Of a DNA stretch of 64,000 nt, positions 53,063 through 61,920 are shown in pieces. Position 1 is the stretch's first letter. Each line of letters begins with the position of its first letter. A program made the position numbers and the translations under genes. Source of the DNA: Kribbella steppae (GTDB lineage: Bacteria > Actinomycetota > Actinomycetes > Propionibacteriales > Kribbellaceae); contig NZ_SLWN01000006.1 in the NCBI RefSeq assembly GCF_004342025.1, positions 372,001 to 436,000 of the forward strand, given 5' to 3'. The notes beneath the pieces are model-generated. The model was not told where the DNA came from and did no database searches. It saw only the letters and a program-made list of their open reading frames with translations.

Positions 53063-54490
53063 ATGATCTCTCCGCACGATCTGTTCATCGACGGCCAGTG
53101 GCGGCCGGGCGCCGACGGCCGGCGTTTCGCAGTCCACGATCCGGCCGACGGGTCCGAGCTGGCCAAGTTCGCGGCGGCCACCGAGGCCGACTGTCTGACG
53201 GCCGTGGACGCCGCGGCGGATGCGCTGGCCGGCTGGTCCGCGACCCCACCGAGGCAGCGCTCGGAGATCCTCCGCGACTGCTTCGACATCCTGACCGCGG
53301 AACGCGAGCAACTGGCCGCCATCATCGTCGCCGAGAACGGCAAGGCGTACGCCGACGCACTCGGTGAGGCCGCTTATGCCGCCGAGTTCTTCCGCTGGTT
53401 CGCCGAGGAGGCGGTCCGCATCGGTGGCGACTTCAGGCTGTCGCCGTCGGGCGACAAGACGATCGTGGTCAGGCGCGATCCGATCGGGGTGTCGGTCCTG
53501 ATCACGCCGTGGAACTTCCCGGCGGCGATGGCGACCCGCAAGATCGCGCCCGCGCTGGCGGCCGGCTGCTCGGTCGTGCTGAAGCCGGCCACCCAGACTC
53601 CGCTCACCGCCGCCTACATCGTCGAGGTACTCCGCCGGGCCGGTGTTCCGGCGGGGGTGGTGAACCTGGTGACGCCGGTGCCCACCGGTCCGGCGGTGAG
53701 CGCGATGCTGCACCATCCCGCCGTACGCAAGCTGTCCTTCACCGGCTCAACCGAGGTCGGCCGCCTGCTGCTGCGGGAGGCCGCCGACCAGGTGGTCAGC
53801 TCGTCGATGGAGCTCGGCGGGAACGCGCCATTCGTGGTCCTGCCCGGTGCCGACCTGGACGCCGCCGTCGAGGGCGCGATGGTCGCGAAGATGCGCAACG
53901 GCGGGTGTGCGTGTACGGCGGCCAACCGGTTCTACGTGCACGACTCGCTCGTCGAGGAGTTCACCACCCGGATCACCGTGGCGATGAAGGGGCTCACGAT
54001 GGGTCCGGGCGCCGACCGGTCGAACGATGTCGGCGCCCTGGTGTCGCCGGAGGAACGCGACAAGGTATCCCGGCTCGTCGAGCAGGCGGTGGCCGAGGGC
54101 GCCACTGTGGCCCTGGGCGGCGAACCGCCGGCGATCGGTGCCTTCTACCCGCCGACGGTGCTGACCGACGTACGGCACGGCAGCGAGATCAACCGGACCG
54201 AGATCTTCGGCCCCGTCACCGCGATCGTCTCCTTCAGCGCGGTCGACGACGCGGTCGCGATGGCCAACGACACCATCTACGGCCTGATCGCCTACTTGTA
54301 CGGCGATCCCGGCCAGGCATTGGCGGTCGCGCAGCGGATCGACGCAGGCATGGTCGCGGTCAACCGGGGTGTGCTGAGCGATCCCGCGGCTCCGTTCGGG
54401 GGCACGAAACAGTCCGGGCTCGGCCGCGAAGGCAGTTCCGAAGGCATCCTCGAGTTCCTCGAGGAGAAGTACATCGGGATCGAGGTGTAA
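53063..54490 (+). CDS. NAD(P)-dependent aldehyde dehydrogenase
   Basis: 475 residues, succinate-semialdehyde-like branch. Catalytic residues are E250 (MELGGNAPF) and C284 (NGGCACTAANRFYV), 34 apart as usual; an extra Cys lies at 282. VLITPWNFPAAMATRKIAPA is the cofactor-binding block. ATG 53063 has GGAG eight nt upstream; a longer frame overlaps the previous gene and is rejected. In a sugar-acid context an α-ketoglutarate-semialdehyde or succinate-semialdehyde dehydrogenase role fits best (inference). Confidence 0.92.
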   Translation: MISPHDLFIDGQWRPGADGRRFAVHDPADGSELAKFAAATEADCLTAVDAAADALAGWSATPPRQRSEILRDCFDILTAEREQLAAIIVAENGKAYADALGEAAYAAEFFRWFAEEAVRIGGDFRLSPSGDKTIVVRRDPIGVSVLITPWNFPAAMATRKIAPALAAGCSVVLKPATQTPLTAAYIVEVLRRAGVPAGVVNLVTPVPTGPAVSAMLHHPAVRKLSFTGSTEVGRLLLREAADQVVSSSMELGGNAPFVVLPGADLDAAVEGAMVAKMRNGGCACTAANRFYVHDSLVEEFTTRITVAMKGLTMGPGADRSNDVGALVSPEERDKVSRLVEQAVAEGATVALGGEPPAIGAFYPPTVLTDVRHGSEINRTEIFGPVTAIVSFSAVDDAVAMANDTIYGLIAYLYGDPGQALAVAQRIDAGMVAVNRGVLSDPAAPFGGTKQSGLGREGSSEGILEFLEEKYIGIEV

Positions 54491-54493
54491 CGC

Positions 54494-55447
54494 ATGGCCA
54501 ACGCCGTACTCCCGACTCTCAAACCCCCGGACGTCGACGGTGGACCGCCGGTCCGCCAACGGCCGAGGGTGAAACCGAAACGGCAGAACCTGGCCGGCTG
54601 GCTGTTCGTCGGTCCGGTGATCTTCGGGGTGCTGTTCTTCCAGCTGGCTCCGGTCGCTGCGTCCCTGGTGGTGTCGCTGACCAACTGGTCCGGGTTGAAC
54701 AAACCCGAGTTCCTCGGCCTGGGCAACTACCGCGAGCTGTTCACCGCCGACGACACGTTCTACTCCTCACTGCGGAACACGGTGATCTTCACCGTCGTCG
54801 TGGTTGTGCTGACCATCCTGATCGGGCTCGGCCTGGCGGTCCTGTGCAACCAGAAGGTCAAGGGCATCGGCATCTTCCGGACCCTGTACTACTCGCCCGT
54901 GGTGACGAACGTGGTCGCGATCGGCTTCGTCTGGTTCTGGCTCTACGACCCGGACAACGGGTTGTTCAACTCGACGCTGAAGACGATCGGGATCGACGGG
55001 CCGGCCTGGTTGTCGGACACCAAGACGGCGCTGATCGCGGTCATCGTGGTCGCGATCTGGCAAGGCGTCGGCTACCCGATGGTGATCCTGCTGGCCGGCC
55101 TGCAAAACATCGACCCGTCACTGACCGAGGCAGCCACGGTCGACGGCGCGACGGCCTGGCGGCGGTTCTGGGCAGTGGTCTTCCCGCTGCTGACACCGAG
55201 CCTGTTCTTCCTCACCATCACGCAGTTCATCACGTCGTTCCAGGTGTTCGGGATCATCTACGTGATGACGTCGGGCGGACCGAACAACGCCACCTCGGTG
55301 TTCATCTTCCACATCTACGAGGCGGCCTTCGGGCACGGCCGGCTGGGCTATGCCTCGGCGATGGGCTGGGTGCTGTTCGTCATCGTCGGTGTAGTCACCG
55401 CGATCCAGTGGAAGATGGAGAAGCGGTGGGTACATTATGACAACTGA
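54494..55447 (+). CDS. ABC transporter permease, sugar (CUT1) type, MalF-like
   Basis: 317 residues with a Pro/Arg-rich cytoplasmic N-terminus and six predicted helices. EAA-loop: TEAATVDGATAWRRFWAVVF. It follows the aldehyde dehydrogenase gene by 3 nt and overlaps the second permease by 11 bp. Third CUT1 importer of the window without its own ATPase. Confidence 0.92.
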   Translation: MANAVLPTLKPPDVDGGPPVRQRPRVKPKRQNLAGWLFVGPVIFGVLFFQLAPVAASLVVSLTNWSGLNKPEFLGLGNYRELFTADDTFYSSLRNTVIFTVVVVVLTILIGLGLAVLCNQKVKGIGIFRTLYYSPVVTNVVAIGFVWFWLYDPDNGLFNSTLKTIGIDGPAWLSDTKTALIAVIVVAIWQGVGYPMVILLAGLQNIDPSLTEAATVDGATAWRRFWAVVFPLLTPSLFFLTITQFITSFQVFGIIYVMTSGGPNNATSVFIFHIYEAAFGHGRLGYASAMGWVLFVIVGVVTAIQWKMEKRWVHYDN

Positions 55448-56294
55448 AACGCTCCGCGTTCCGCTGAACAGGCCGCCAAGGCACCTCCCGCGCCGGATCG
55501 TCGTCTTCGCCACCCTGCTGTTCTTCGCGGTGGTGTTCGCGATGCCGCTGCTGTGGATGGTGAGCGCGTCGCTCAAGCCGGAGAACGAGGTCCTGCAGAC
55601 GCCGCCGACCTTCATTCCGTCGACGTACCAGTGGGTCAACTACTCCCAAGCCGGCGACGGCTTGCTGCCGTTCTTCCTGAACAGCGTGAAGCTCGCCGCG
55701 CTGAACGTCGGTTTCCTGTTGCTGTTCGCCTCGCTGGCCGGCTACGGCTTCGCCCGGCTGAACTTCGCCTTCAAGAACCTGGCCTTCGCCCTGTTGTTGT
55801 CGACGGCAATGATCCCGAGCATGGTCTATCTCGTTCCGCAGTACATGCTGTTCCGCGAGATGGGCTGGATCGACACCCACTACCCGCTGTGGATCCCGAA
55901 CGTACTGACACCGGTCTTCGGCACGTTCCTGCTCAGACAGGCGTTCCGCGGCGTACCGATGGAACTGGAGGAGGCGGCCAAGCTCGACGGCGCGTCCACC
56001 TTCGGCACCTTCTGGCGGATCATGCTGCCGCAGGTGAAACCGGCGCTGGCGGCGGTCGGCGCGCTCACCTTCATGGGGTCGTGGAACGACCTGTTCGGGC
56101 CGCTGATCTTCCTCAACTCGACGCGGTTGCAGACGATGCCGATCGCGCTCGCGCTGTTCAAGGGTGAGTACTTCACCCAGACGAACCTGATGATGGCGGC
56201 CGCGACGCTGACGATCCTGCCGCCGCTCCTGCTCTTCCTGCTGGCCCAGAAGTACTTCGTCCAGGGCATCACGATGTCCGGCCTGAAAGGTTGA
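55437..56294 (+). CDS. ABC transporter permease, sugar (CUT1) type, MalG-like
   Basis: 285 residues, six predicted helices. EAA-loop: EEAAKLDGASTFGTFWRIML, followed by PQVKPALAAVGALTFMGSWND. ATG 55437 lies inside the first permease gene. Its stop lies 2 nt before the first enolase-superfamily gene. Confidence 0.92.
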   Translation: MTTETLRVPLNRPPRHLPRRIVVFATLLFFAVVFAMPLLWMVSASLKPENEVLQTPPTFIPSTYQWVNYSQAGDGLLPFFLNSVKLAALNVGFLLLFASLAGYGFARLNFAFKNLAFALLLSTAMIPSMVYLVPQYMLFREMGWIDTHYPLWIPNVLTPVFGTFLLRQAFRGVPMELEEAAKLDGASTFGTFWRIMLPQVKPALAAVGALTFMGSWNDLFGPLIFLNSTRLQTMPIALALFKGEYFTQTNLMMAAATLTILPPLLLFLLAQKYFVQGITMSGLKG

Positions 56295-56296
56295 CC

Positions 56297-57379
56297 ATGC
56301 GGATCACCCGGATCGAATCGATCATCCTGATCGACAAGTTGCACATCCTGAAAGTCCACACCGACGAGGGTCTGGTGGGCGTCGGCGAAGTCAGCCCGAT
56401 GAACGCCCACGTCACTCACAGCGTGGTCGAACAGGCGCTCGCCCCGCTGCTGATCGGCGAGGAGGCCACCGACATCGAGCGACTGTGGCGCCGGCTGTAC
56501 ACGAAGCCGTACAAGCTCGGCCCCGGCGGCGCCCAGCTGAACGCGATCGCCGGGATCGACATCGCGCTGTGGGACCTGCTCGGCAAGGCCGCCGGGTTGC
56601 CCACCTACAAGCTCCTCGGCGGGAAGTACCGCCAGAGTGCGAAGGTCTACGCGAGCTCGATGGCGCGCGGGATGAGCCCGCAGGAGGAGGCCGAACGCGC
56701 GCAGTCCTTCCAGGAGAAGGGCTTCCACGGCTACAAGATCCACTCGTCGACGCCGTGGATGCACGACGACGGCTTCGACCAGACCATCGCGACCGTGACG
56801 GCCGTCCGGGAACTGGTCGGGGACGACTTCCCGATCCTGGTCGACGTCAACAACGCGTACTACGAGCACACCGCGATCAAGCTCGCACACGCGCTGGAGG
56901 ATCTCGGCGTCTGGCACTTCGAGGAGCCGCTGGCCGCGCACGACTATGCGGCGTACGGGCGGCTGGCCGACGCGGTCGACATCCCGATCGCGGTCGGGGA
57001 GCAGGAGTACACCAGCTGGCAGTTCCGCGAACTGATCCTGCAGGGCCGGGTCGACATCCTGCAGCCCGACGTCATCAAGTGCGGCGGGATCACGGAGTTC
57101 AAGAAGATCGCCGTACTCGCCGACACCTTCACCAAGCCGATCACGGTCCACAACACCCAGCAGACGATCGGTACGTCGGCGCACGCCCACCTCTGGGTCA
57201 GCACGCCGTCCTGCGTCTACCCGCAGGAATACAACATCGAGCACAACCCGATCCTCGACGACGTGCCGATCTGGCAGAACCCGCTCGTCCCGGTGGACGG
57301 GGAGATCACCCCGTGGGAGCTGCCCGGGCTCGGGATCGAGCTGGACGAGGACGCGATCGCCAAGCTGCGCACCAACTGA
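56297..57379 (+). CDS. Enolase-superfamily dehydratase, sugar-acid type (first)
   Basis: 360 residues. Metal ligands D183 (LVDVNN), E209 (HFEEPL) and E235 (AVGEQE) are present. The second catalytic strand carries K147-x-H149 (GYKIHSS) rather than KxK, and H285 follows in TVHNTQQTIGTSAHAHLW. This pattern is closer to galactonate/mannonate-dehydratase-like proteins than to mandelate racemase. ATG 56297 is chosen because AAAGG lies six nt upstream; TTG 56291 is the alternative. Likely dehydrates an aldonate or uronate to a 2-keto-3-deoxy acid. Confidence 0.85.
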   Translation: MRITRIESIILIDKLHILKVHTDEGLVGVGEVSPMNAHVTHSVVEQALAPLLIGEEATDIERLWRRLYTKPYKLGPGGAQLNAIAGIDIALWDLLGKAAGLPTYKLLGGKYRQSAKVYASSMARGMSPQEEAERAQSFQEKGFHGYKIHSSTPWMHDDGFDQTIATVTAVRELVGDDFPILVDVNNAYYEHTAIKLAHALEDLGVWHFEEPLAAHDYAAYGRLADAVDIPIAVGEQEYTSWQFRELILQGRVDILQPDVIKCGGITEFKKIAVLADTFTKPITVHNTQQTIGTSAHAHLWVSTPSCVYPQEYNIEHNPILDDVPIWQNPLVPVDGEITPWELPGLGIELDEDAIAKLRTN

Positions 57380-57408
57380 AGTCCACCCCTGACAGAAGAG
57401 GAACGACC

Positions 57409-58725
57409 ATGACGGCACAACAGATTTCTCGACGGTCGGTGCTCAGAGCCGTCGGCCTGACGACCGGAGCGATCGCGGTCGGCGTACCGCTGTCCGCCTG
57501 CGGCGGCAACAGTTCCGGGGGAGGGGGCGGTGGTAACGCGTCCTTTCTGACCTGGGACACCACCAGCGGAACTCCGCTGTACACGGTCGCGGAGAACTGG
57601 GCCAAGGGCGCCGGCAAGACGCTCGACATCCAGTCCGTGCCGGGCGACGACTACGACACGAAGCTGCGGACCGTGCTGTCGTCCGGTGCGGCGCCGACGG
57701 CGATCCGGATCAACGACGACTACGTCGCCGGGTACTACGCCGAGGGATCCCTGCTCGATCTGCGGCCCTACCTGGAGAAGGACGGCATCAAGCCGGACGA
57801 GTACTTCCCGGTCGCCTTCAACTTCCCGAAGCAGTCCGACGGTGCGCACGCGGCCTGGCCGATCATGACGAACCCGGGCGTCATCTACTGCAACGTCGAC
57901 GCGTTCGCCGAGGCCGGCGTCGAACTGCCGCCGAAGGACTGGGCCGCCAGCGGCTGGACCTGGGACGACTTCCTCGACGCCGCGAAGAAGCTGACCAAAC
58001 CCAACGGCGAGCGGTGGGGTGCACTGATCTTCCCCGACACCTCGCTGGAGACGGTGTGGCCGGTCAACAACGGCAGCGACGGCATCTACTCCAAGGACGC
58101 CACCCGCTTCACCCTGGCCGAGCCGCCGGCGGCCGAGGCGGTCCAGTGGATCGCCGATCTCGCCCTCGTGCACAAGGTGCACCCCGACTTCGCCACCGTC
58201 ACCGCCGGCCGGCAGACGCCGAACTGGGCGCTGTCCCAGCTCGGGACCGGCAAGGTCGCGATGCTGCTCGCGCTGACCAGCGGCATCCCGTACCTGCGCA
58301 AGAACGCGAAGGTGAAGTGGGACATCTTCCCGCCTCCGATGAAGGTCGCTCGCAAGACGGTGAACACGATGACGGTGCTGGCGATCCCGAAGGCCTCGAA
58401 GGACCCCGATGCGGCCTGGGACTTCCTCAAGTACTGCGCCGGCGCGGACGCGGCGAAGCTGCTCGCCGAGTCCCGGGGATTCATGCCGGTCAGCAAGAGC
58501 TCGTCGGCGCTGTTCGTGCCCGACGACAAGGGCCCGGCCAACCTCGCCCTGGTCACGCTGGCGCTGGACAATGCCGTGAACGAGAACTTCAGCCGTTACA
58601 TCGAACGCGCCCGGACCATCTACCGCCCGGTGCTCGACGACGTCTGGAGCGGCAAACGGACCGCGGCTGCCGCGCTCGGCAGCGTCAAACAGAAGGTCGA
58701 AGACGTACTCGCGGGCAAGGGGTGA
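57409..58725 (+). CDS. Substrate-binding lipoprotein with Tat-type signal
   Basis: 438 residues. The signal has a twin-arginine motif (SRRSVLR) and a lipobox ending LSAC (cysteine near residue 31), so it may be exported folded by Tat and lipid-anchored. A Gly/Ser linker and a type-1 solute-binding domain follow (ASFLTWDTTSGTPLYTVAEN; MTVLAIPKASKDPDAAWDFL). AGAAGAGGAA precedes ATG 57409. It is separated from its permeases by the first dehydratase gene, an unusual order. The ligand is probably a sugar acid. Confidence 0.9.
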   Translation: MTAQQISRRSVLRAVGLTTGAIAVGVPLSACGGNSSGGGGGGNASFLTWDTTSGTPLYTVAENWAKGAGKTLDIQSVPGDDYDTKLRTVLSSGAAPTAIRINDDYVAGYYAEGSLLDLRPYLEKDGIKPDEYFPVAFNFPKQSDGAHAAWPIMTNPGVIYCNVDAFAEAGVELPPKDWAASGWTWDDFLDAAKKLTKPNGERWGALIFPDTSLETVWPVNNGSDGIYSKDATRFTLAEPPAAEAVQWIADLALVHKVHPDFATVTAGRQTPNWALSQLGTGKVAMLLALTSGIPYLRKNAKVKWDIFPPPMKVARKTVNTMTVLAIPKASKDPDAAWDFLKYCAGADAAKLLAESRGFMPVSKSSSALFVPDDKGPANLALVTLALDNAVNENFSRYIERARTIYRPVLDDVWSGKRTAAAALGSVKQKVEDVLAGKG

Positions 58726-58727
58726 CG

Positions 58728-59774
58728 ATGAAGATCACCCAGGTCAGCGTCCAGGTGGTGTCGAAACCCAAGGCGCACGCCGTCCGGGACGCGATCCAGC
58801 TGCTCGACCGCGACGGGCACACCCGGGTGCGGATCGACACCGACGAGGGCGTGAGCGGCGTCAGCAACACCTACTTCGGCCGGGTGGCGAGCTCGCCGGC
58901 GGTGCTGGCGCAGATCGTCACCGAGCAGCTGGCGCCCGCGATCGTCGGCGAGGACCCGACGCTGATCCGCGGGATCCGGCAGAAGCTGCAGACGCTGACC
59001 GACTACCAGGGGACGGCCGGGCTGTCGTCGTACGGGATCTCGGCGATCGATCTGGCGTTGTGGGATCTCCTCGGCAAGTCGCTGGACGTGCCGGTCTGGA
59101 AGCTGCTCGGCGCGCAGCGAACCGCGATCCCGACGTACGCGATGGTGGGCTGGCTCGAGCTGGACGTCACGGGCCTGGAGGCCGTGTCGGCCAAGGCGAT
59201 GGAGCAGGGCTTCCGGGGCGTGAAGATGAAGGTGGGGGGCGGTCCGCTCAGTGAGGACGTCCGGCGAATCAAGGCGGTGCGTGCGGTGATCGGACCGGAC
59301 GCACCGCTGATGGTCGACGCCAACCAGGCCTTCGAGTACTCCGAGGCACTGCGGCGGGGCCGGGTGTACGAGGAGCTCGACTGCAGGTGGTTCGAGGAGC
59401 CGTTGCCCGCTGCCGACACCGACGGCCACGTCCGGCTGGCCGAGAAGCTGGACATCCCGATCGCGACCGGCGAGAACCGCTACGGGCAGGCCGCCTTCCG
59501 TGACCTGATCGCCCGCGGCGGGGTGGGCGTCGTACAGCCGGATCTGCGGCGGGCCGGTGGGCTCACCGACTGCTTGGAGATCGGGCTGATGGCGGCTGGG
59601 TTCGGCGTGCCGTACGCCTCGCACGGGGGAGGCGCACACATCCACGTGCTGGCCGCGCTACCGAACACGATCTATGTGGAGAGTGGACTGCTGCCCGCGG
59701 ACGGCCGGGTCGAGCTGGCGGACGGCTGCTACCCGTTGCCGCTCGGCCCTGGTCTGTCGTCCTGGAACGACTGA
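58728..59774 (+). CDS. Enolase-superfamily dehydratase/racemase, MR-type (second)
   Basis: 348 residues. Complete mandelate-racemase-group active site: K166-x-K168 (GVKMKVG), metal ligands D197 (MVDANQ), E223 (WFEEPL), E249 (TGENRY), and the Asp-His dyad D272/H299 (VQPDLRRAGG; ASHGGGAHIHV). Enzymes with KxK plus the dyad include glucarate-like and several acid-sugar dehydratases. ATG 58728 follows AAGGGG. It is clearly different from the first enolase-type gene (KxH), so the operon likely handles two acids or two stereochemical steps. Confidence 0.87.
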   Translation: MKITQVSVQVVSKPKAHAVRDAIQLLDRDGHTRVRIDTDEGVSGVSNTYFGRVASSPAVLAQIVTEQLAPAIVGEDPTLIRGIRQKLQTLTDYQGTAGLSSYGISAIDLALWDLLGKSLDVPVWKLLGAQRTAIPTYAMVGWLELDVTGLEAVSAKAMEQGFRGVKMKVGGGPLSEDVRRIKAVRAVIGPDAPLMVDANQAFEYSEALRRGRVYEELDCRWFEEPLPAADTDGHVRLAEKLDIPIATGENRYGQAAFRDLIARGGVGVVQPDLRRAGGLTDCLEIGLMAAGFGVPYASHGGGAHIHVLAALPNTIYVESGLLPADGRVELADGCYPLPLGPGLSSWND

Positions 59775-59911
59775 CCGGAAACGCGGCCTACCAGGATCGG
59801 CAACTGGCGGTGAATTTCTTACCAGACCCTTGTGTGTTACTCGCGAGTCGGCGATCGTGACTTTGAGTACTTCTGTCGCCACCCCTCGCACATGCAAAGG
59901 CGGTCCGCCCC

Positions 59912-60700
59912 ATGAAGTCCATCGCCAGTCTGCTGTCCGCCGCGGCCCTTGGCGCCGCGATGCTCCTCAGTCCCGGAATCGCGCAAGCGGCCGCGCCCAA
60001 CTACGTCGCGCTCGGTGATTCGTACGCCTCGGGTGTCGGCACCCGCAGCTACATCGCCGACAGTGGCTCCTGCCAGCGCTCGACGAAGGCCTACCCGTAC
60101 ATCGACGCCGCCCGGATCGGTGCCGACCTCACCTTCGTCGCCTGCTCCGGTGCCCGGGTCGCCGACGTCACCGCCAACCAGTTGAGCTCGGTGACGGCGT
60201 CCGCCAATCTCGTCTCCGTCCAGGTCGGCGGCAACGATGCCGGGTTCTCGTCCGTGATCACCGAGTGCGCCAAGCCGTCCTGGCTCGCTGACTGCACCGC
60301 AGCGGTCAACAACGCCCAGTCGATCATCAACAACACGCTGCCCGGCCGGCTGAACGGCCTCTACGGGTCGATCAAGACCAAGGCGCCGTCCGCGCGGGTC
60401 GTCGTGGTCGGTTACCCGCGCTTGTTCAACGGCACCGACTGCAACGCGGGCACGTTCTTCAGCCCGACCGAGATGACCCGGCTGAACCAGACCGCCGACC
60501 TGCTCAACTCGAAGGTCGCGGCCTCGGCGAGCGCAGCCGGCTTCACCTTCGTCAACCCGACCTCGGTCTTCATCGGCCACGCCGTCTGCGGCAGCCCGGA
60601 GTGGATCAACGGCCTCTCCAACCCGGTCAGCGAGTCCTACCACCCCAACGTCACCGGCCAGACCGCCTACGCCAACCTGGTCGACGACGCGCTGGCCTGA
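59912..60700 (+). CDS. Secreted SGNH esterase/lipase, SEST-like
   Basis: 262 residues. Signal peptide ends near residue 27 (LLSPGIAQAAA). Block I ALGDSYASGVGT has the nucleophile serine, block III GGNDAGFSSV the oxyanion Asn, and block V SYHPNVTG the catalytic His. Six cysteines in pairs (SCQR/ACSG, ECAK/DCTA, DCNA/VCGS) match the disulfides of the Streptomyces scabies esterase type. It probably acts on ester bonds outside the cell. A palindrome ACTCGCGAGT (59839-59848) lies upstream. The gene is followed by a double hairpin. Confidence 0.92.
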   Translation: MKSIASLLSAAALGAAMLLSPGIAQAAAPNYVALGDSYASGVGTRSYIADSGSCQRSTKAYPYIDAARIGADLTFVACSGARVADVTANQLSSVTASANLVSVQVGGNDAGFSSVITECAKPSWLADCTAAVNNAQSIINNTLPGRLNGLYGSIKTKAPSARVVVVGYPRLFNGTDCNAGTFFSPTEMTRLNQTADLLNSKVAASASAAGFTFVNPTSVFIGHAVCGSPEWINGLSNPVSESYHPNVTGQTAYANLVDDALA

Positions 60701-60710
60701 CGGACGCGCG

Positions 60711-60795
60711 TTTGGCTGGCTGACCATCCACGTTGTGGGTTTGCCACCCTGATTCAGGGTGGCAAACCCATCACCGCGTGGGTCAGCCAGCCAAA
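60711..60795. repeat. 85-nt double hairpin (two 15-bp perfect stems)
   Basis: Outer arms TTTGGCTGGCTGACC (60711-60725) and GGTCAGCCAGCCAAA (60781-60795) pair perfectly; inner arms GGGTTTGCCACCCTG (60737-60751) and CAGGGTGGCAAACCC (60755-60769) pair perfectly around a 3-nt loop; 11-nt strands between them form an internal loop. It lies 11 bp after the esterase stop. It may terminate transcription, but such length and symmetry also suggest a dispersed palindromic repeat. Confidence 0.7.
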
Positions 60796-60847
60796 TGGGG
60801 TGGGGTTTGGGGCTGCGCGAAGTGTCGGTTCGTGGTGTCATGCTGGG

Positions 60848-61888
60848 GTGGTGCAGAGGTCTGGTGACTGGCTGTTAGCGGTTCGGTTCCAGGCGAACTG
60901 TTTGGCGCGTCCGGTGGACGAGGCCGGCCCCGGAGGGGTGGCCGACGTCGTGTGCCGGACGGGGGGACTGCAGGCGCAGAGCTGGCGCGGCGCCGCGTAC
61001 GCCGTCCGCGCCCGCTCCACCGCGACCACCTTCGCCGACGTGTCCCGTGCTCAGGAGATCGACCGGTCAGTCGTCCGCGGCTGGTTCATGCGCGGCACCC
61101 TCCAACTCGTCGCGACCGAACACGCCGGGCCGTTGCTCGGACTGCTCGGCCCAAAACTCATCAAGGATTCCGAGCGCCGGTACGGCGAACTGGGCCTGAC
61201 CGAGGCGATTCGGTCCGAAGCGGCCGACCTGATCGAAGAGCAGTTGCTCGCCAACGGACCGACGAGTCGCTCGGGCTTGGCCGACGTACTGGTGAAAGCC
61301 GGGCTCATCGCCGAGCCGAAGGGGCAGCAGGTGTACGCCCTCATCCGCCACACCGGGTTGCTCGGGCGGCTGTGTTACGGACCGGGCTATGACAAGAACG
61401 AGTCGTGGGTCGCCGTCCGCGACTGGCTCGGCAAGCCGCTAGCCCTCGACGGCTCGCTCGAGGACCTGGCGGGGCGCTACCTGACGGCGTACGGCCCGGC
61501 GACAGCGCGAGACTTCGCGACCTGGTCGGGCCTGGCGGTGCCGGTCGCGCGCAAGGGATTGCAGGCCGCCGCGACGATGTCGTTCGACGTCGATGGAGTC
61601 GAGTTCTCGGCAGTCGAGGACCTGCCGGGTTGCGCGGACCTGCGACTGCTGGGGGAGTTCGACCCGTACCTACTCGGGTACGACGACCGGCGGCACGCGC
61701 TGGCCGACGAGTACCGCAAACACATCCACCCTGGTGGCGGCATGTTGCGCCCGGCGGTGGTCGCGGGAGGCCGGGTTGTCGGGTCCTGGAAGCACTCCGA
61801 CCGGTCGTACGAGCTCTTCGGCGACCACGCGCCGGATCCCGACAAGCTGGCGGCGGAACTCGAGGACGTGGCACGCTTCCGCGGTTGA
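60848..61888 (+). CDS. Winged-helix (HTH_42) DNA glycosylase-like protein
   Basis: 346 residues. The AlkZ/YcaQ-like winged-helix superfamily is indicated by GLQAQSWRGAAYAVRARSTA, RGWFMRGTLQLVATEHAGPL, the block LTAYGPATARDFATWSGLAV and the C-terminal LLGEFDPYLLGYDDRR. AlkZ unhooks interstrand crosslinks made by azinomycin; related proteins are of unknown role. The QxQ-like motif (LQAQSW) characteristic of AlkZ-type active sites is visible. GTG 60848 or 60851 is the likely start; an upstream frame to 60800 lacks support. Confidence 0.75.
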   Translation: MVQRSGDWLLAVRFQANCLARPVDEAGPGGVADVVCRTGGLQAQSWRGAAYAVRARSTATTFADVSRAQEIDRSVVRGWFMRGTLQLVATEHAGPLLGLLGPKLIKDSERRYGELGLTEAIRSEAADLIEEQLLANGPTSRSGLADVLVKAGLIAEPKGQQVYALIRHTGLLGRLCYGPGYDKNESWVAVRDWLGKPLALDGSLEDLAGRYLTAYGPATARDFATWSGLAVPVARKGLQAAATMSFDVDGVEFSAVEDLPGCADLRLLGEFDPYLLGYDDRRHALADEYRKHIHPGGGMLRPAVVAGGRVVGSWKHSDRSYELFGDHAPDPDKLAAELEDVARFRG

Positions 61889-61920
61889 TCGTATATGCCT
61901 CATCCGGTATATATGGGCTC
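61885..61920 (+). promoter_or_regulatory. Promoter of leaderless SRPBCC gene
   Basis: TTGATC (61885-61890), 17 nt, TATATA (61908-61913), then 7 nt to the ATG at 61921, so transcription should begin at the start codon. The -35 box overlaps the stop codon of the preceding gene. GTATAT is repeated at 61891 and 61907, 16 bp apart, and may be an operator. Confidence 0.65.

Noticed and set aside
59839..59848. Palindrome ACTCGCGAGT before the esterase
   Set aside because: Only 10 bp, common in GC-rich DNA and without other promoter support; not listed as an operator.
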